From contig JBFWSW010000014.1 in NCBI GenBank assembly GCA_050248155.1, forward strand, positions 21,541 to 85,540: a stretch of 64,000 nucleotides of DNA. The letters are read 5' to 3'. The notes under the pieces are model-generated. The model did not search any database and had not been told where the DNA came from. It saw only the letters and a program-made list of their open reading frames with translations. Both the position numbers and the translations under genes were made by a program. Position 1 is the stretch's first letter. Each line of letters begins with the position of its first letter. Shown piece after piece: positions 23,705-33,441 of the stretch. This DNA is from VFMC01 sp050248155. Lineage in GTDB: Bacteria > Actinomycetota > Acidimicrobiia > Acidimicrobiales > Ilumatobacteraceae.

Positions 23705-24490
23705 TCACCCGGAGGTCCGCCGCCGCTGCCACGGAACGGCGACGTACTCCAGGAGAAGGGCGGCGACGAAGAACATGAGCCCGAGGATCGATCCGCCCAC
23801 CACGTAGGCGAAGCCGAGTGCCTTGTTCCTGCCGCCGAGAGCATTGGAGATCTTGCTGCCGAGTCCGTCCTGCGTGCCGCCGAAGTACTCGGACACGACC
23901 GCGATGATGACCGCGACCGGCACGGCCGTGCGGATGCCGGTGAACAGGTACGGCAGGGTGTTCGGGAGCCGCACCTTGCGGAGGATCTGCCGCGGCGTCG
24001 CCGCGTACGACCGCATGAGCTCGAGCTGGGTCGCGTCGTTCTGGCGCAGCCCCTTGGCGACGTTCACGAACACGATGAAGAACACGGCGAGCGTCACCAT
24101 GATCCGCCGGCCGATCTGGCTGTCGAGGGGGTACATCCGGTTCAAGACGCCGACGATGACGACCGCCGGGATCGCCGCGAGGGTGACGGCGAGTGGGTCG
24201 ACGACCTCGTTCACGGCACGGAACCGGTTCGCGAACACGGCCAGCACGAACCCGAGCGCGATGCCGCACACCATGCCCACCAGCGCGTTCATCCCCGTCA
24301 CCCCGCACGCGCTGCGCACGAGGTCGGACTTGTCGGTGAGCTCGGTCCAGATCGCGCTCGGCTTGGGCACGACGAACGGCTGGATGTCCTTCCACTCGAC
24401 CCACCACTGCCACAGCAGGACGAAACCCACGCCGAAGACGACGGGAGGGAGCACGAGCCCGACGACGCGTCGGAGGCGGGTGAGGGTCAT
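23705..24490 (-). CDS. ABC transporter permease (BPD type)
   Basis: 261 aa from ATG 24490. About six membrane helices. The EAA-type loop that meets the ATPase is SYAATPRQILRKVRLPNTLPYLFTGIR. ATG overlaps the ATPase stop (ATGA), so translation is coupled. Second of two permeases in this importer. Confidence 0.92.
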   Translation of the reverse strand: MTLTRLRRVVGLVLPPVVFGVGFVLLWQWWVEWKDIQPFVVPKPSAIWTELTDKSDLVRSACGVTGMNALVGMVCGIALGFVLAVFANRFRAVNEVVDPLAVTLAAIPAVVIVGVLNRMYPLDSQIGRRIMVTLAVFFIVFVNVAKGLRQNDATQLELMRSYAATPRQILRKVRLPNTLPYLFTGIRTAVPVAVIIAVVSEYFGGTQDGLGSKISNALGGRNKALGFAYVVGGSILGLMFFVAALLLEYVAVPWQRRRTSG

Positions 24491-25317
24491 CGGTCCTCGA
24501 TCCCGGGCGGACGTTCGGCCTCCACGCCGCGCAAGGCTTCGCGCACCTCGGTCACCTTCTCGAAGAACCCTGTCGCCTCGCGCGTGAGCTCGTCGCGGTC
24601 GCTCCCGAGCTTGACGTCGACGATCTCGGTGATCCGGCCGGGACGAGGCGACATCACGACGACGCGGTCGGCCAGGTACACGGCCTCGGGGATCGAGTGG
24701 GTGACGAAGACGACGGTCGTGCCCGTGTCGGCACAGATGCGCAGCAGCTCTGCCTGCATGTGCTCACGGGTCATCTCGTCGAGCGCACCGAACGGCTCGT
24801 CCATCAACAGCAGCTGTGGGTGCGCCGCCAGGGCGCGGGCGATCGCCACGCGCTGCTGCATGCCGCCCGACAGCTGCCACGGCATGTGCGAGCCGAAGTC
24901 GCCGAGCTTGACGAGCTCGAGCATCTCCCGGCTGCGCTGTCGGCGACGGGCTTTGTCCCATCCCTTCAGCTCGAGGGGCAGCTCGATGTTGCGTTCGACG
25001 CTGCGCCATTCGAACAACCCGCTCTGCTGGAACGCCATCCCGTAGTCCTGATCGAGGCGCGCCTGGTGGGCGGACTTGCCGTTCACGAGCAGGTCGCCCG
25101 CAGTCGGCTCGATGAGGTCGGCGATCAGCCGCAGCAGCGTGGACTTCCCACACCCGGATGGCCCGATGAGCGAGATGAACTCGCCGGGCTCGACCACCAG
25201 GTCGATGTCGACGAGGGCGTCGACGTGACCGCGTTGCGGTGTCTCGAACCGCTTGCTGACGCCCGACGTCAGAACGGCGGGATGTCCCGTGGCCGGGTCG
25301 GTTGGATGGTCGCTCAC
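24487..25317 (-). CDS. ABC transporter ATP-binding protein (nitrate/taurine/pyrimidine type)
   Basis: 276 aa from ATG 25317. Walker A is GPSGCGKST, the Q-loop lies in GMAFQQSGLFEW, the signature is LSGGMQQRVA, Walker B is LLLMDEPFGALD, and the switch His is in THSIPEAV. The set is typical of SsuB/TauB/ThiZ-like importers. It is placed between two permease genes, overlapping each by four bases. Confidence 0.95.
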   Translation of the reverse strand: MSDHPTDPATGHPAVLTSGVSKRFETPQRGHVDALVDIDLVVEPGEFISLIGPSGCGKSTLLRLIADLIEPTAGDLLVNGKSAHQARLDQDYGMAFQQSGLFEWRSVERNIELPLELKGWDKARRRQRSREMLELVKLGDFGSHMPWQLSGGMQQRVAIARALAAHPQLLLMDEPFGALDEMTREHMQAELLRICADTGTTVVFVTHSIPEAVYLADRVVVMSPRPGRITEIVDVKLGSDRDELTREATGFFEKVTEVREALRGVEAERPPGIEDR

Positions 25318-26243
25318 GTCGACTCCTGTGGTCGGTTGCGCATCATCCGACGATCGACGCCGACGACGATGAGCGCCATCGCGATGCCGAGCACCGCCGA
25401 TCCCAACACCGCCGCGTACATCTTCGCCGGATCACTCGAGGCCTCCATGCCGTAGGCGAGGATCTTGCGACCGACACCCTGGGGGACACCGAGCGAGATC
25501 TCCGACACCACGACACCGACGACGGCTGCCGCGCCGGCGATGCGGAGCGCCGGCGCGATGAACGGCACGGCTGCCGGGAAGCGGAGCTTGACGAGCGTTC
25601 GCCACCACCCGGCGGCGTACGAGTCCATCAGCTCGAGCGACGCAGCCGAGGCCGACTGCAGCCCGCGCAGCGTGCCGAGCGCGACCGGGAAGAACGCGAG
25701 GAAGACCCCGAGGATGATCGCGCCGGCCCAGTACTCGGTGGCCCAATCGCGGCTCGCGTAGCCGATGAGCGACATGATGAGCGGCCCGAGCACGATGATC
25801 GGCACGGTCTGCGACAGGACGATGTAGGGCATGAACGCGCGCTCGACGACCTTGAATCGTGCCATCAGCACGGCAAGCCCGACGCCGAGGAGCGAGCCGA
25901 GGACGAAGGCCGTGAACGCAGTGCGAAACGAGTACCAGGTCGCGACGGCGACCACGCGCAGCACCGAGTCCGATCCGCCACGCACCTCGGGCTCGCGGAG
26001 GCGGTCGATCATGTCCCACACGTGCGGCATCGAGAGGTCGCTGGACCGGGGTAGCAGGTGCACCCCCAGCAACGACGCCCCGTCCTCCGGGCCGACCGCC
26101 TTGTAGAGCTCCCACACGGCGGCGACGAGCGCGAACGAGATCGGGAACATCACCACTCGCCGCGCCCGTCGTCGCGCCGCCGAACGACCGGCGGGCGCGC
26201 CAGCTGCAAGGGGCTCGTCGGCAGGAGCGAGGGCGATCGCCAC
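25314..26243 (-). CDS. ABC transporter permease (BPD type), N-terminally extended
   Basis: 309 aa from GTG 26243, two bases after the LLM oxidoreductase stop. The first 30 residues are Ala/Arg-rich; membrane segments then follow. The ATPase-contact loop is SYAAGWWRTLVKLRFPAAVPFIAPALRI. It is clearly diverged from the other permease, so the importer probably uses a heterodimeric membrane part. An in-frame GTG start is chosen because the reading further upstream lies in the preceding gene. Confidence 0.9.
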   Translation of the reverse strand: MAIALAPADEPLAAGAPAGRSAARRRARRVVMFPISFALVAAVWELYKAVGPEDGASLLGVHLLPRSSDLSMPHVWDMIDRLREPEVRGGSDSVLRVVAVATWYSFRTAFTAFVLGSLLGVGLAVLMARFKVVERAFMPYIVLSQTVPIIVLGPLIMSLIGYASRDWATEYWAGAIILGVFLAFFPVALGTLRGLQSASAASLELMDSYAAGWWRTLVKLRFPAAVPFIAPALRIAGAAAVVGVVVSEISLGVPQGVGRKILAYGMEASSDPAKMYAAVLGSAVLGIAMALIVVGVDRRMMRNRPQEST

Positions 26244-26245
26244 CC

Positions 26246-27274
26246 TCAGGCCTTTGCTCTCACGTGCTCGGCGATGGCCGGCATGACCTTCTCGCCGTAC
26301 GCGCTGAGGGTGTGGTCCTTGTCGTCGTGCTGCAGGTAGATGGCGAACTGGTCGACGCCGAGCGCGCGGAGCTGCTGCATGCGCTCGATGTGCACCTCGG
26401 GTGGCCCGACGATGCAGAAGCGGTCGACGATGTCGTCGGGCACGAAGGTCGTGTGCGTGTTGCCCGCCTGGCCGTGCTCGTTGTAGTCGTAGCCCTGCCG
26501 TCCCTTGATGTAGTCGGTGAGCGCCTGCGGGATGGACGCGTCGTCGCCGTAGCGGGCCACGATGTCGGCGACGTGGTTGCCGACCATGCCACCGAACCAT
26601 CGGCACTGCTCGCGCGCGTGCGCCAACGCCCCTGGTGTGCCGTCGGTGACGTACGCCGGTGCAGCGACACAGATCGTGATCGCGTCGGGATCGCGCCCTG
26701 CAGCGGCCGCCGCGGTCCGAACCGCACCGATCGTCCACTCGGCGATCGACAGATCGGCCAGCTGCAGGATGAAACCATCGCCGACCTCCCCCGTCAGCGC
26801 GAGGGCCTTCGGTCCGTATGCCGCGACCCACACCTCGAGCTCGCTCTTCGATGCCCATGGGAGCCGGAGCTCGCTCCCCTTGTAGGCGACCGACCGCCCA
26901 TTGGCGAGCTCGCGGATGACCTCGATGCTCTCGCGCAACGTGGCGAGCGTCGTCGGCGCGCCGTTGGTGACTCGAACCGCCGAGTCGCCGCGCCCGATGC
27001 CGCACACGGTGCGGTTGCCGAACATCTCGTTGAGGGTGGCGTAGACGCTGGCCGTCACCGTCCAGTCGCGTGTTGCCGGGTTGGTGACCATCGGCCCGAC
27101 GACGACGTTGCGCGTCTCGGCGAGGATCTGGCTGTAGATGACGTACGGCTCCTGCCACAGGATGTGGCTGTCGAAGGTCCAGACATGGCTGAACCCGTAC
27201 GCCTCCGCCCGCTTCGCCAGATCGACGACCCGCGCCGAAGGCGGCGTGGTCTGCAGCACCACCCCGAACTGCAT
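26246..27274 (-). CDS. LLM-class (F420-dependent) oxidoreductase, TIGR03842-like
   Basis: 342 aa from ATG 27274. Luciferase-like TIM barrel: MQFGVVLQTTPPSARVVDLAKRAEAYGFSHVWTFD at the start, GPMVTNPATRDWTVTAS, GIGRGDSAVR, and an end with AIYLQHDDKDHTL. Sequences of this kind are annotated as a putative F420-dependent group (TIGR03842) that is often found beside hydantoinase/dihydropyrimidinase genes, as here. Its step is unknown. The operon lacks a dihydropyrimidine dehydrogenase, so an F420H2-driven ring reduction, or RutA-like ring chemistry, is a possible role (inference). Confidence 0.87.
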   Translation of the reverse strand: MQFGVVLQTTPPSARVVDLAKRAEAYGFSHVWTFDSHILWQEPYVIYSQILAETRNVVVGPMVTNPATRDWTVTASVYATLNEMFGNRTVCGIGRGDSAVRVTNGAPTTLATLRESIEVIRELANGRSVAYKGSELRLPWASKSELEVWVAAYGPKALALTGEVGDGFILQLADLSIAEWTIGAVRTAAAAAGRDPDAITICVAAPAYVTDGTPGALAHAREQCRWFGGMVGNHVADIVARYGDDASIPQALTDYIKGRQGYDYNEHGQAGNTHTTFVPDDIVDRFCIVGPPEVHIERMQQLRALGVDQFAIYLQHDDKDHTLSAYGEKVMPAIAEHVRAKA

Positions 27275-27281
27275 GGCCTCG

Positions 27282-28772
<1,491 letters not shown>

Positions 28773-28853
28773 GACTACTCCTTGAGGAATGACGGCTCGC
28801 CGCAGCGAGACGAGCGGAGGACGGCGGAGTCGGGGTCATCGATCGAACCGATA

Positions 28854-28878
28854 GATCGGCGGCGGGGTTCCGCCGATC
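28854..28878 (-). terminator. 9-bp hairpin between dihydropyrimidinase and mmsA
   Basis: Arms GATCGGCGG (28854-28862) and CCGCCGATC (28870-28878) close a 7-base loop in the 166-base gap. No T-tract follows, so it may be a partial terminator, an RNA-processing site or mRNA-stabilising stem that sets different levels for the two halves of the operon. Confidence 0.4.
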
Positions 28879-28938
28879 GTGGTGAGAGCGATGAGCCCCG
28901 ACGGAAGCCGTCCGGAGCGGACTGGAACGAATCGAGGA

Positions 28939-30387
28939 CTAGACGAGGTACTGACTCAACCCGCGACGGACGAACTGCCCATGCCCCTTGCGCCCGACGT
29001 ACTGATCGCCGGTGACGACCACCGACCCACGAGAGAGAACTGTGTCGACCTTGCCGTCGATGACCCACCCCTCCCAAGACGAGTGGTCCATGTTCATGTG
29101 GTGCTTGTCGTTGATCCCGATCTTGGTCTTCTGGTTCGGATCCCACACGACGACGTCGGCGTCGCTGCCGGGCGCGATGACGCCCTTCTTCGGATACATG
29201 CCGAACATGCGCGCCGGCGTGGTGCAGCAGGTCTCGACCCAGCGCTCGAGGCTGAGCTCCCCGGCGACGACACCTTGGTAGATGAGCTCCATGCGGTGCT
29301 CGACACCACCCATGCCGTTCGGGATGGCCGAGAAGTTGCCGAGGCCGAGCTCTTTCTGGTCCTTCATGCAGAACGGGCAGTGGTCGGTGCTGACGACCGC
29401 GAGCTCGTTCATGCGCAGCCCCTTCCACAGGTCGCCGTGGTGGCCGTGGCCCATCTGGCCGACGAAGTGCGGGTCGTGCTCCTTCGACCGGATCGGGGGG
29501 CTGGCGACCCACTTGGCTCCCTCGAACCCGGGCTTCGCGAGGGTCTCTTCCAGCGTGAGCCAGAGGTACTGCGGGCACGTCTCGGCGAACACGTTGCGCC
29601 CGTGGTGCCGCGCCGCGGCGACCTCGTTCAGCGCGTCGCCGGCCGACATGTGCACGATGTACAGGGGCACGTTCCCGGCCACGTGGCTGAGCACGATCGC
29701 CCGGTGGGTGGCCTCGGCCTCGAGCGGTGACGGCCGCGTGAAGCTGTGGTACTTGGGGTCGGTGTCGCCCCGGGCGAGCGCTTGCTGGACCAGCACGTCG
29801 ATGGCGATGCCGTTCTCGGCGTGCATCATGATCATCGCCCCGCAGTCGGCGGCGGTCTGCATCGCGCGCAGGATCTGGCCGTCGTCGCTGTAGAAGACAC
29901 CGGGGTACGCCATGAACAGCTTGAAGCTGGTCACGCCCTCGTGCTCGGTGAGGTAGGTCAACGCCTTCAGTGACTGCTCGTCGACGCCGCCGATGATCTG
30001 GTGGAACGCGTAGTCGACGGCGCACTCGCCCTCGGCCTTGCGGTGCCACTCGGCCAAGCCGTCGAACACGTTCTCGCCGTACCGCTGCAACGCCATGTCG
30101 ACGATGGTCGTGACGCCGCCCCAGGCAGCGGCGCGCGTGCCGGTCTCGAAGGTGTCGCTCGCGAATGTGCCGCCGAATGGCAACTCCATGTGCGTGTGGA
30201 CGTCGATGCCACCGGGGATGACGTACTTGCCGGACGCGTCGATGACCGTGTCGCAGCCCTGTTCGGCGCCCTCGAACCAGCCCGGTGTGCCGAGTGCGCT
30301 GACCGTCTCGCCGTCGATGAGGACGTCGTTGGCGACGACGCCTGTGGCCGAGACGACCTTGCCGTTCTTGATCAAGGTCTTCGCCAT
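28939..30387 (-). CDS. hydA: dihydropyrimidinase (D-hydantoinase)
   Basis: 482 aa from ATG 30387, with GGGAGAG ribosome site. Amidohydrolase metal ligands are all visible: His64-x-His66 in DVHTHME, carboxylated Lys156 in FKLFMAYPG, His189 in MMHAENG, His246 in IVHMSAGDA and Asp335 in VVSTDHCPF. It opens dihydrouracil or dihydrothymine to the N-carbamoyl-beta-amino acid, and many members also accept hydantoins. The beta-ureidopropionase gene just upstream performs the next step. Confidence 0.95.
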   Translation of the reverse strand: MAKTLIKNGKVVSATGVVANDVLIDGETVSALGTPGWFEGAEQGCDTVIDASGKYVIPGGIDVHTHMELPFGGTFASDTFETGTRAAAWGGVTTIVDMALQRYGENVFDGLAEWHRKAEGECAVDYAFHQIIGGVDEQSLKALTYLTEHEGVTSFKLFMAYPGVFYSDDGQILRAMQTAADCGAMIMMHAENGIAIDVLVQQALARGDTDPKYHSFTRPSPLEAEATHRAIVLSHVAGNVPLYIVHMSAGDALNEVAAARHHGRNVFAETCPQYLWLTLEETLAKPGFEGAKWVASPPIRSKEHDPHFVGQMGHGHHGDLWKGLRMNELAVVSTDHCPFCMKDQKELGLGNFSAIPNGMGGVEHRMELIYQGVVAGELSLERWVETCCTTPARMFGMYPKKGVIAPGSDADVVVWDPNQKTKIGINDKHHMNMDHSSWEGWVIDGKVDTVLSRGSVVVTGDQYVGRKGHGQFVRRGLSQYLV

Positions 30388-30403
30388 CAGTTGCTCTCCC
30401 TCA

Positions 30404-30447
30404 CATTCATCGCTGGCACATTCATCGCTGGCACATGCATCGCTGGC
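30404..30447. repeat. three tandem 15-bp repeats in operon leader of hydA
   Basis: CATTCATCGCTGGCA occurs at 30404-30418 and 30419-30433, with a 14-base variant at 30434-30447. On the coding (minus) strand each unit contains ATGAATG, giving decoy ATG codons between the beta-ureidopropionase stop (30457) and the true hydA ribosome site. Confidence 0.8.
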
Positions 30448-30456
30448 CCGCCAGCA

Positions 30457-31305
30457 TCATTGCTGGACGAGCTCGTCGTACGCGTCGGGCCGACGATCAC
30501 GGTAGAACGCCCAGCGGTCGCGGACGGTCCGGATCATGCCGAGGTCGAGGTCGCGCACGATCAGCTCGGGCTTGAACGCGTCGCCGACGTCACCGACGAA
30601 CTTGCCCTCGGGATCGACGAAGTAGCTCTGCCCGTAGAAGTCGTTCTCGCCGAGGTCCTCGATGCCCACCCGGTTGATCGCCCCCACGTAGTACATGTTG
30701 GCCACGGCCGCAGCGGGCTGCTCGATGCGCCAGATGTACTCGCTGAGCCCGCGATGCGTCGCCGAGGGGTTGAACACGATCTCGGCACCATTCAACCCGA
30801 GTGCCCGCCAACCTTCAGGGAAGTGGCGGTCGTAGCAGATGTACACGCCCACCTTGCCGACCGCGGTCTCGAAGACCGGGTATCCGCCGGTGCCGGGGCG
30901 GAAGTAGAACTTCTCCCAGAAGCCCTTGGTCTGCGGGATGTGCTGCTTTCGGTACTTGCCGAGGTAGGTGCCGTCGGCGTCGATCACCGCCGCGGTGTTG
31001 TAGTACAAGCCCGGCTGCACGATCTCGTACATCGGCAGCACCATCACCATCCCGAGCTCCTTCGCGAGCGCTGCGAACCGCTGCGTGGTGGGACCGTCGG
31101 GGATGGGCTCGGTGTAGTCGTAGTACTGGGTCTCCTGCACCTGGCAGAAGTACGGACCGTAGAAGAGCTCCTGGAAGCAGATGACCTCGGCGCCCTCGGA
31201 CTTGGCCTCGTGCGCGTACTGCTCGTGCTTGTCGAGCATCGCGTCCTTGGTACCAGGCCAATCCGTCTGCACGAGGGCTGCCCTGACGATCCGTGCGTCG
31301 CTCAT
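30457..31305 (-). CDS. beta-ureidopropionase (nitrilase superfamily N-carbamoyl-beta-alanine amidohydrolase)
   Basis: 282 aa from ATG 31305. The nitrilase triad is Glu46 (CFQELFYG), Lys120 (GKYRKQHIPQ) and Cys157 (YICYDRHFPEGW). FWEKFYFRPG and HRGLSEYIWRIEQPAAAVAN are typical of N-carbamoyl-beta-alanine and N-carbamoylputrescine amidases. With dihydropyrimidinase downstream, the product is expected to be beta-alanine or 3-aminoisobutyrate plus CO2 and ammonia. First gene of an eight-gene operon ending at 22373. Its promoter and putative operator can both be read just upstream. Confidence 0.92.
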   Translation of the reverse strand: MSDARIVRAALVQTDWPGTKDAMLDKHEQYAHEAKSEGAEVICFQELFYGPYFCQVQETQYYDYTEPIPDGPTTQRFAALAKELGMVMVLPMYEIVQPGLYYNTAAVIDADGTYLGKYRKQHIPQTKGFWEKFYFRPGTGGYPVFETAVGKVGVYICYDRHFPEGWRALGLNGAEIVFNPSATHRGLSEYIWRIEQPAAAVANMYYVGAINRVGIEDLGENDFYGQSYFVDPEGKFVGDVGDAFKPELIVRDLDLGMIRTVRDRWAFYRDRRPDAYDELVQQ

Positions 31306-31313
31306 GACCGCGG

Positions 31314-31342
31314 ATCGTAATGTGACACCCTTCGGCAGACAA
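31314..31342 (-). promoter_or_regulatory. promoter of pyrimidine-catabolic operon
   Basis: On the minus strand -35 TTGTCT (31337-31342) and -10 TACGAT (31314-31319) are separated by 17 bases. Only 8 bases separate the -10 from ATG 31305, so the mRNA is expected to be leaderless. Confidence 0.65.
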
Positions 31343-31350
31343 TAGATGGG

Positions 31351-31364
31351 TTGTTACCGCACAA
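31351..31364. promoter_or_regulatory. candidate MocR operator TTGT-N6-ACAA
   Basis: TTGT-TACCGC-ACAA lies 8 bases upstream of the -35 on the operon side. The word TACCGCACAAT here matches TACCGCACCAT at 20883-20893 in 10 of 11 bases. The MocR-type gene 0.7 kb away is the likely regulator. Confidence 0.5.
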
Positions 31365-31390
31365 TGGTTCACACGTCGGCAACAGGGAGC

Positions 31391-31900
31391 TCAACCAGGG
31401 ACGCAGGTCGTCCCTTGCGGCACGATGGTCCCGTTGTACTCCACCTCGTAGAGCGGCGAGAAGCGGCGGAGGTACGAGTCGATCACCAGCTCGGCCTCGG
31501 ACGCCGGCGACGCACCGGTGTCGTCGCGGAAGCGCTCGACGGCTCGCTCGAGCATCAGCTCGTCGGCTTCGCACTGGTCCGCGACCGCAGGGTCGACGGT
31601 CCCCTTCGTGGCAGGACTCGTCGTCGTCGGTTCGTCGGTCGACTCGGTCGGCTCGACCGACGGCGTGGTCGTCGGGTCCTGCACATCGGTCGTCTCCGTC
31701 GCCGGACGGTCGTCGATCTCGACCACCCCGGCGTCCACCACGTCGGCGTCGTTCTGACCCGCGCCGTCGACCGGCTCGACGATCGGCGCGTGCGCGGAGT
31801 CGAGCTCGACCTTGGTCCGCGACGTGCACGCAGCCGCGATCGACACGAGCCCGACGGCAGCCACCACGCGACACATGGGGCGACACATGGGGCGACGCAT
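31391..31900 (-). CDS. putative lipoprotein of unknown function
   Basis: 169 aa if ATG 31900 is the start (the frame is open to 31996). Signal peptide with lipobox SIAAAC, acylated Cys25, then a Thr/Glu/Pro-rich linker (about residues 60-105; EPTESTDEPTTTSPATKG). A small folded C-terminal region follows (LMLERAVERFRDDTG, VIDSYLRRFSPLYEVEYNG). No family recognised. Located between the catabolic operon promoter and the MocR regulator on the operon strand. Confidence 0.65.
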   Translation of the reverse strand: MRRPMCRPMCRVVAAVGLVSIAAACTSRTKVELDSAHAPIVEPVDGAGQNDADVVDAGVVEIDDRPATETTDVQDPTTTPSVEPTESTDEPTTTSPATKGTVDPAVADQCEADELMLERAVERFRDDTGASPASEAELVIDSYLRRFSPLYEVEYNGTIVPQGTTCVPG

Positions 31901-31904
31901 GGCG
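31869..31904. repeat. 12-bp tandem repeat at lipoprotein start
   Basis: CGACACATGGGG is repeated at 31869-31880 and 31881-31892, with a degenerate third copy at 31893-31904. On the minus strand it encodes the repeated Arg-Pro-Met-Cys at the protein N-terminus and creates several in-frame ATG codons, so the true start is ambiguous. Confidence 0.75.
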
Positions 31905-32049
31905 CGGCGTGTCGCCTCGTTCCGTCCATCTGCCGCTCGCACGCTTGCCTCCCGCTGATCGGTGGGCCGCATCGACTGCGACACCACGATGTTCATCGGC
32001 AGCGGCCTGGGCGATCATGAGCACGCGGCTCCAGGCGACAGACGATCGC

Positions 32050-32055
32050 TACTCT
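32050..32055 (+). promoter_or_regulatory. -10 hexamer of MocR-type regulator gene
   Basis: TACTCT, 9 bases before ATG 32065. Confidence 0.35.
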
Positions 32056-32064
32056 CACCCGACG

Positions 32065-33423
32065 ATGACGGCACACTCGAGCGGTTCGCTGGCAACTGCC
32101 ATCGACGACCGCTCGGCCAAGGGGATCGCGGCTGCGATCGGCCGGTTGGTGTCGACCGGCGAGCTGCAGCCCGGGCATCGCCTCCCCACCGTGCGCGAGC
32201 TCTCACGCGTGCTGGGTGTGTCGCCGACGACCGTCAGCGAGGCGTGGCAGACCTTGGCCCTGGTGGGCGCGATCGACGCGCGTGGTCGTCAGGGAACCTT
32301 CGTGCGCCAACCGACCGGTCCTGGGTCGCCCCGCCGCTACCGCCGCATCACCGAGAGCCCCGGCCGCTTCGCGCTCGACCTGTCGACCGGCACGCCCGAT
32401 CCACGGCTGCTCCCCGACCTGGCACCCGTGATGGCTCGCCTCAGTCGTCACTCGCTCACGTCGAGCTACCTCGATCATGCGGTGCTGCCCGATCTCGACG
32501 AGCGCCTGCGCGACCGATGGCCCTTCCCGCCGGAGGAGCTCACGGTGGTCGACGGCGCGATGGACGGCCTCGACCGCGTCGCCCAGGTCGTGGTGCGCCT
32601 CGGCGACCGGGTGGTGGTCGAGCACCCGAGCTTCCCCCCGCTGCTCGACCTGCTCGACCGACTCGGTGTCGAGGTCATCGGGGTCGACGTCGACCAGAGC
32701 GGCATGGTGCCCGAGCAGTTGGCGGCCGCTTTGCGACGCGACCCCGTCGCCGTCTTCCTGCAGCCACGAGCCCAGAACCCCAGCGGCGTGACGATGACCA
32801 AGCGGCGAGCGAAGGCACTGGCCGACCTCGTCGCAGCCGCGCCGTCCCGACCGATCGTCATCGAGGACGACCACGCGGGCGACATCGCGGTCGGCGCGCT
32901 CACCAGCCTCGGCCAGTGGTTGCCCGCGTCGACGGTGCACATCCGCAGCTACTCGAAGAGCCACGGTCCCGATCTACGCCTGGCCGCAGTGGGCGGCGCC
33001 GGCTCAGTGGTGACGGAGGTCGCCAACCGCCGGATGCTCGGGCCCGGTTGGAGCAGTCGCATCCTGCAGGCCGTCCTCGTCGAGATGCTCGACGACACGA
33101 CGACGAACGACGCCATCGCTCGGGCGCGCACCGAGTACGCGCGTCGTCGGGCGCTGGTGTGCCACATCCTCGCCGAGCACGGGGTGACGACGACTGGGAG
33201 CGAGGGCATCAACCTGTGGGTGCGCGTCCACGACGAACGGTCGGCGTTGCTGACGTTGGCGGCGCAGGGCATCGGCGCGGCGCCAGGCGAACCGTTCATG
33301 GTCCGACCGGACCATCCGCACATCCGCGTGACCGTCGGCCTGATCCGCGACGACGACCATCACGTCGTGCAACGCCTCGCCGAGGCTGCCACCACGCAGC
33401 CGGCGAGAGCTCGCCACCGCTGA
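32065..33423 (+). CDS. MocR/GntR-type regulator with aminotransferase-like domain
   Basis: 452 aa from ATG 32065. The N-terminal GntR winged helix is IAAAIGRLVSTGELQPGHRLPTVRELSRVLGVSPTTVSEAW (about residues 20-60). A fold-type I aminotransferase-like domain follows, with PRAQNPSGVTMT, IEDDHAGD and the PLP Lys in YSKSHGPDLRLAAVGG. MocR proteins (GabR, PdxR, TauR) sense amino compounds or PLP through this domain. The gene lies next to a pathway that makes and transaminates beta-alanine, so an aminated intermediate is a sensible effector (inference). It probably binds the TTGT-N6-ACAA elements. Confidence 0.92.
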   Translation: MTAHSSGSLATAIDDRSAKGIAAAIGRLVSTGELQPGHRLPTVRELSRVLGVSPTTVSEAWQTLALVGAIDARGRQGTFVRQPTGPGSPRRYRRITESPGRFALDLSTGTPDPRLLPDLAPVMARLSRHSLTSSYLDHAVLPDLDERLRDRWPFPPEELTVVDGAMDGLDRVAQVVVRLGDRVVVEHPSFPPLLDLLDRLGVEVIGVDVDQSGMVPEQLAAALRRDPVAVFLQPRAQNPSGVTMTKRRAKALADLVAAAPSRPIVIEDDHAGDIAVGALTSLGQWLPASTVHIRSYSKSHGPDLRLAAVGGAGSVVTEVANRRMLGPGWSSRILQAVLVEMLDDTTTNDAIARARTEYARRRALVCHILAEHGVTTTGSEGINLWVRVHDERSALLTLAAQGIGAAPGEPFMVRPDHPHIRVTVGLIRDDDHHVVQRLAEAATTQPARARHR

Positions 33424-33441
33424 CGTCGCGACGCCGCCGCG

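Noticed and set aside
30404..30447. CRISPR-like repeats
   Set aside because: The units are 15 bp, directly adjacent with no spacers, and no cas genes are nearby.
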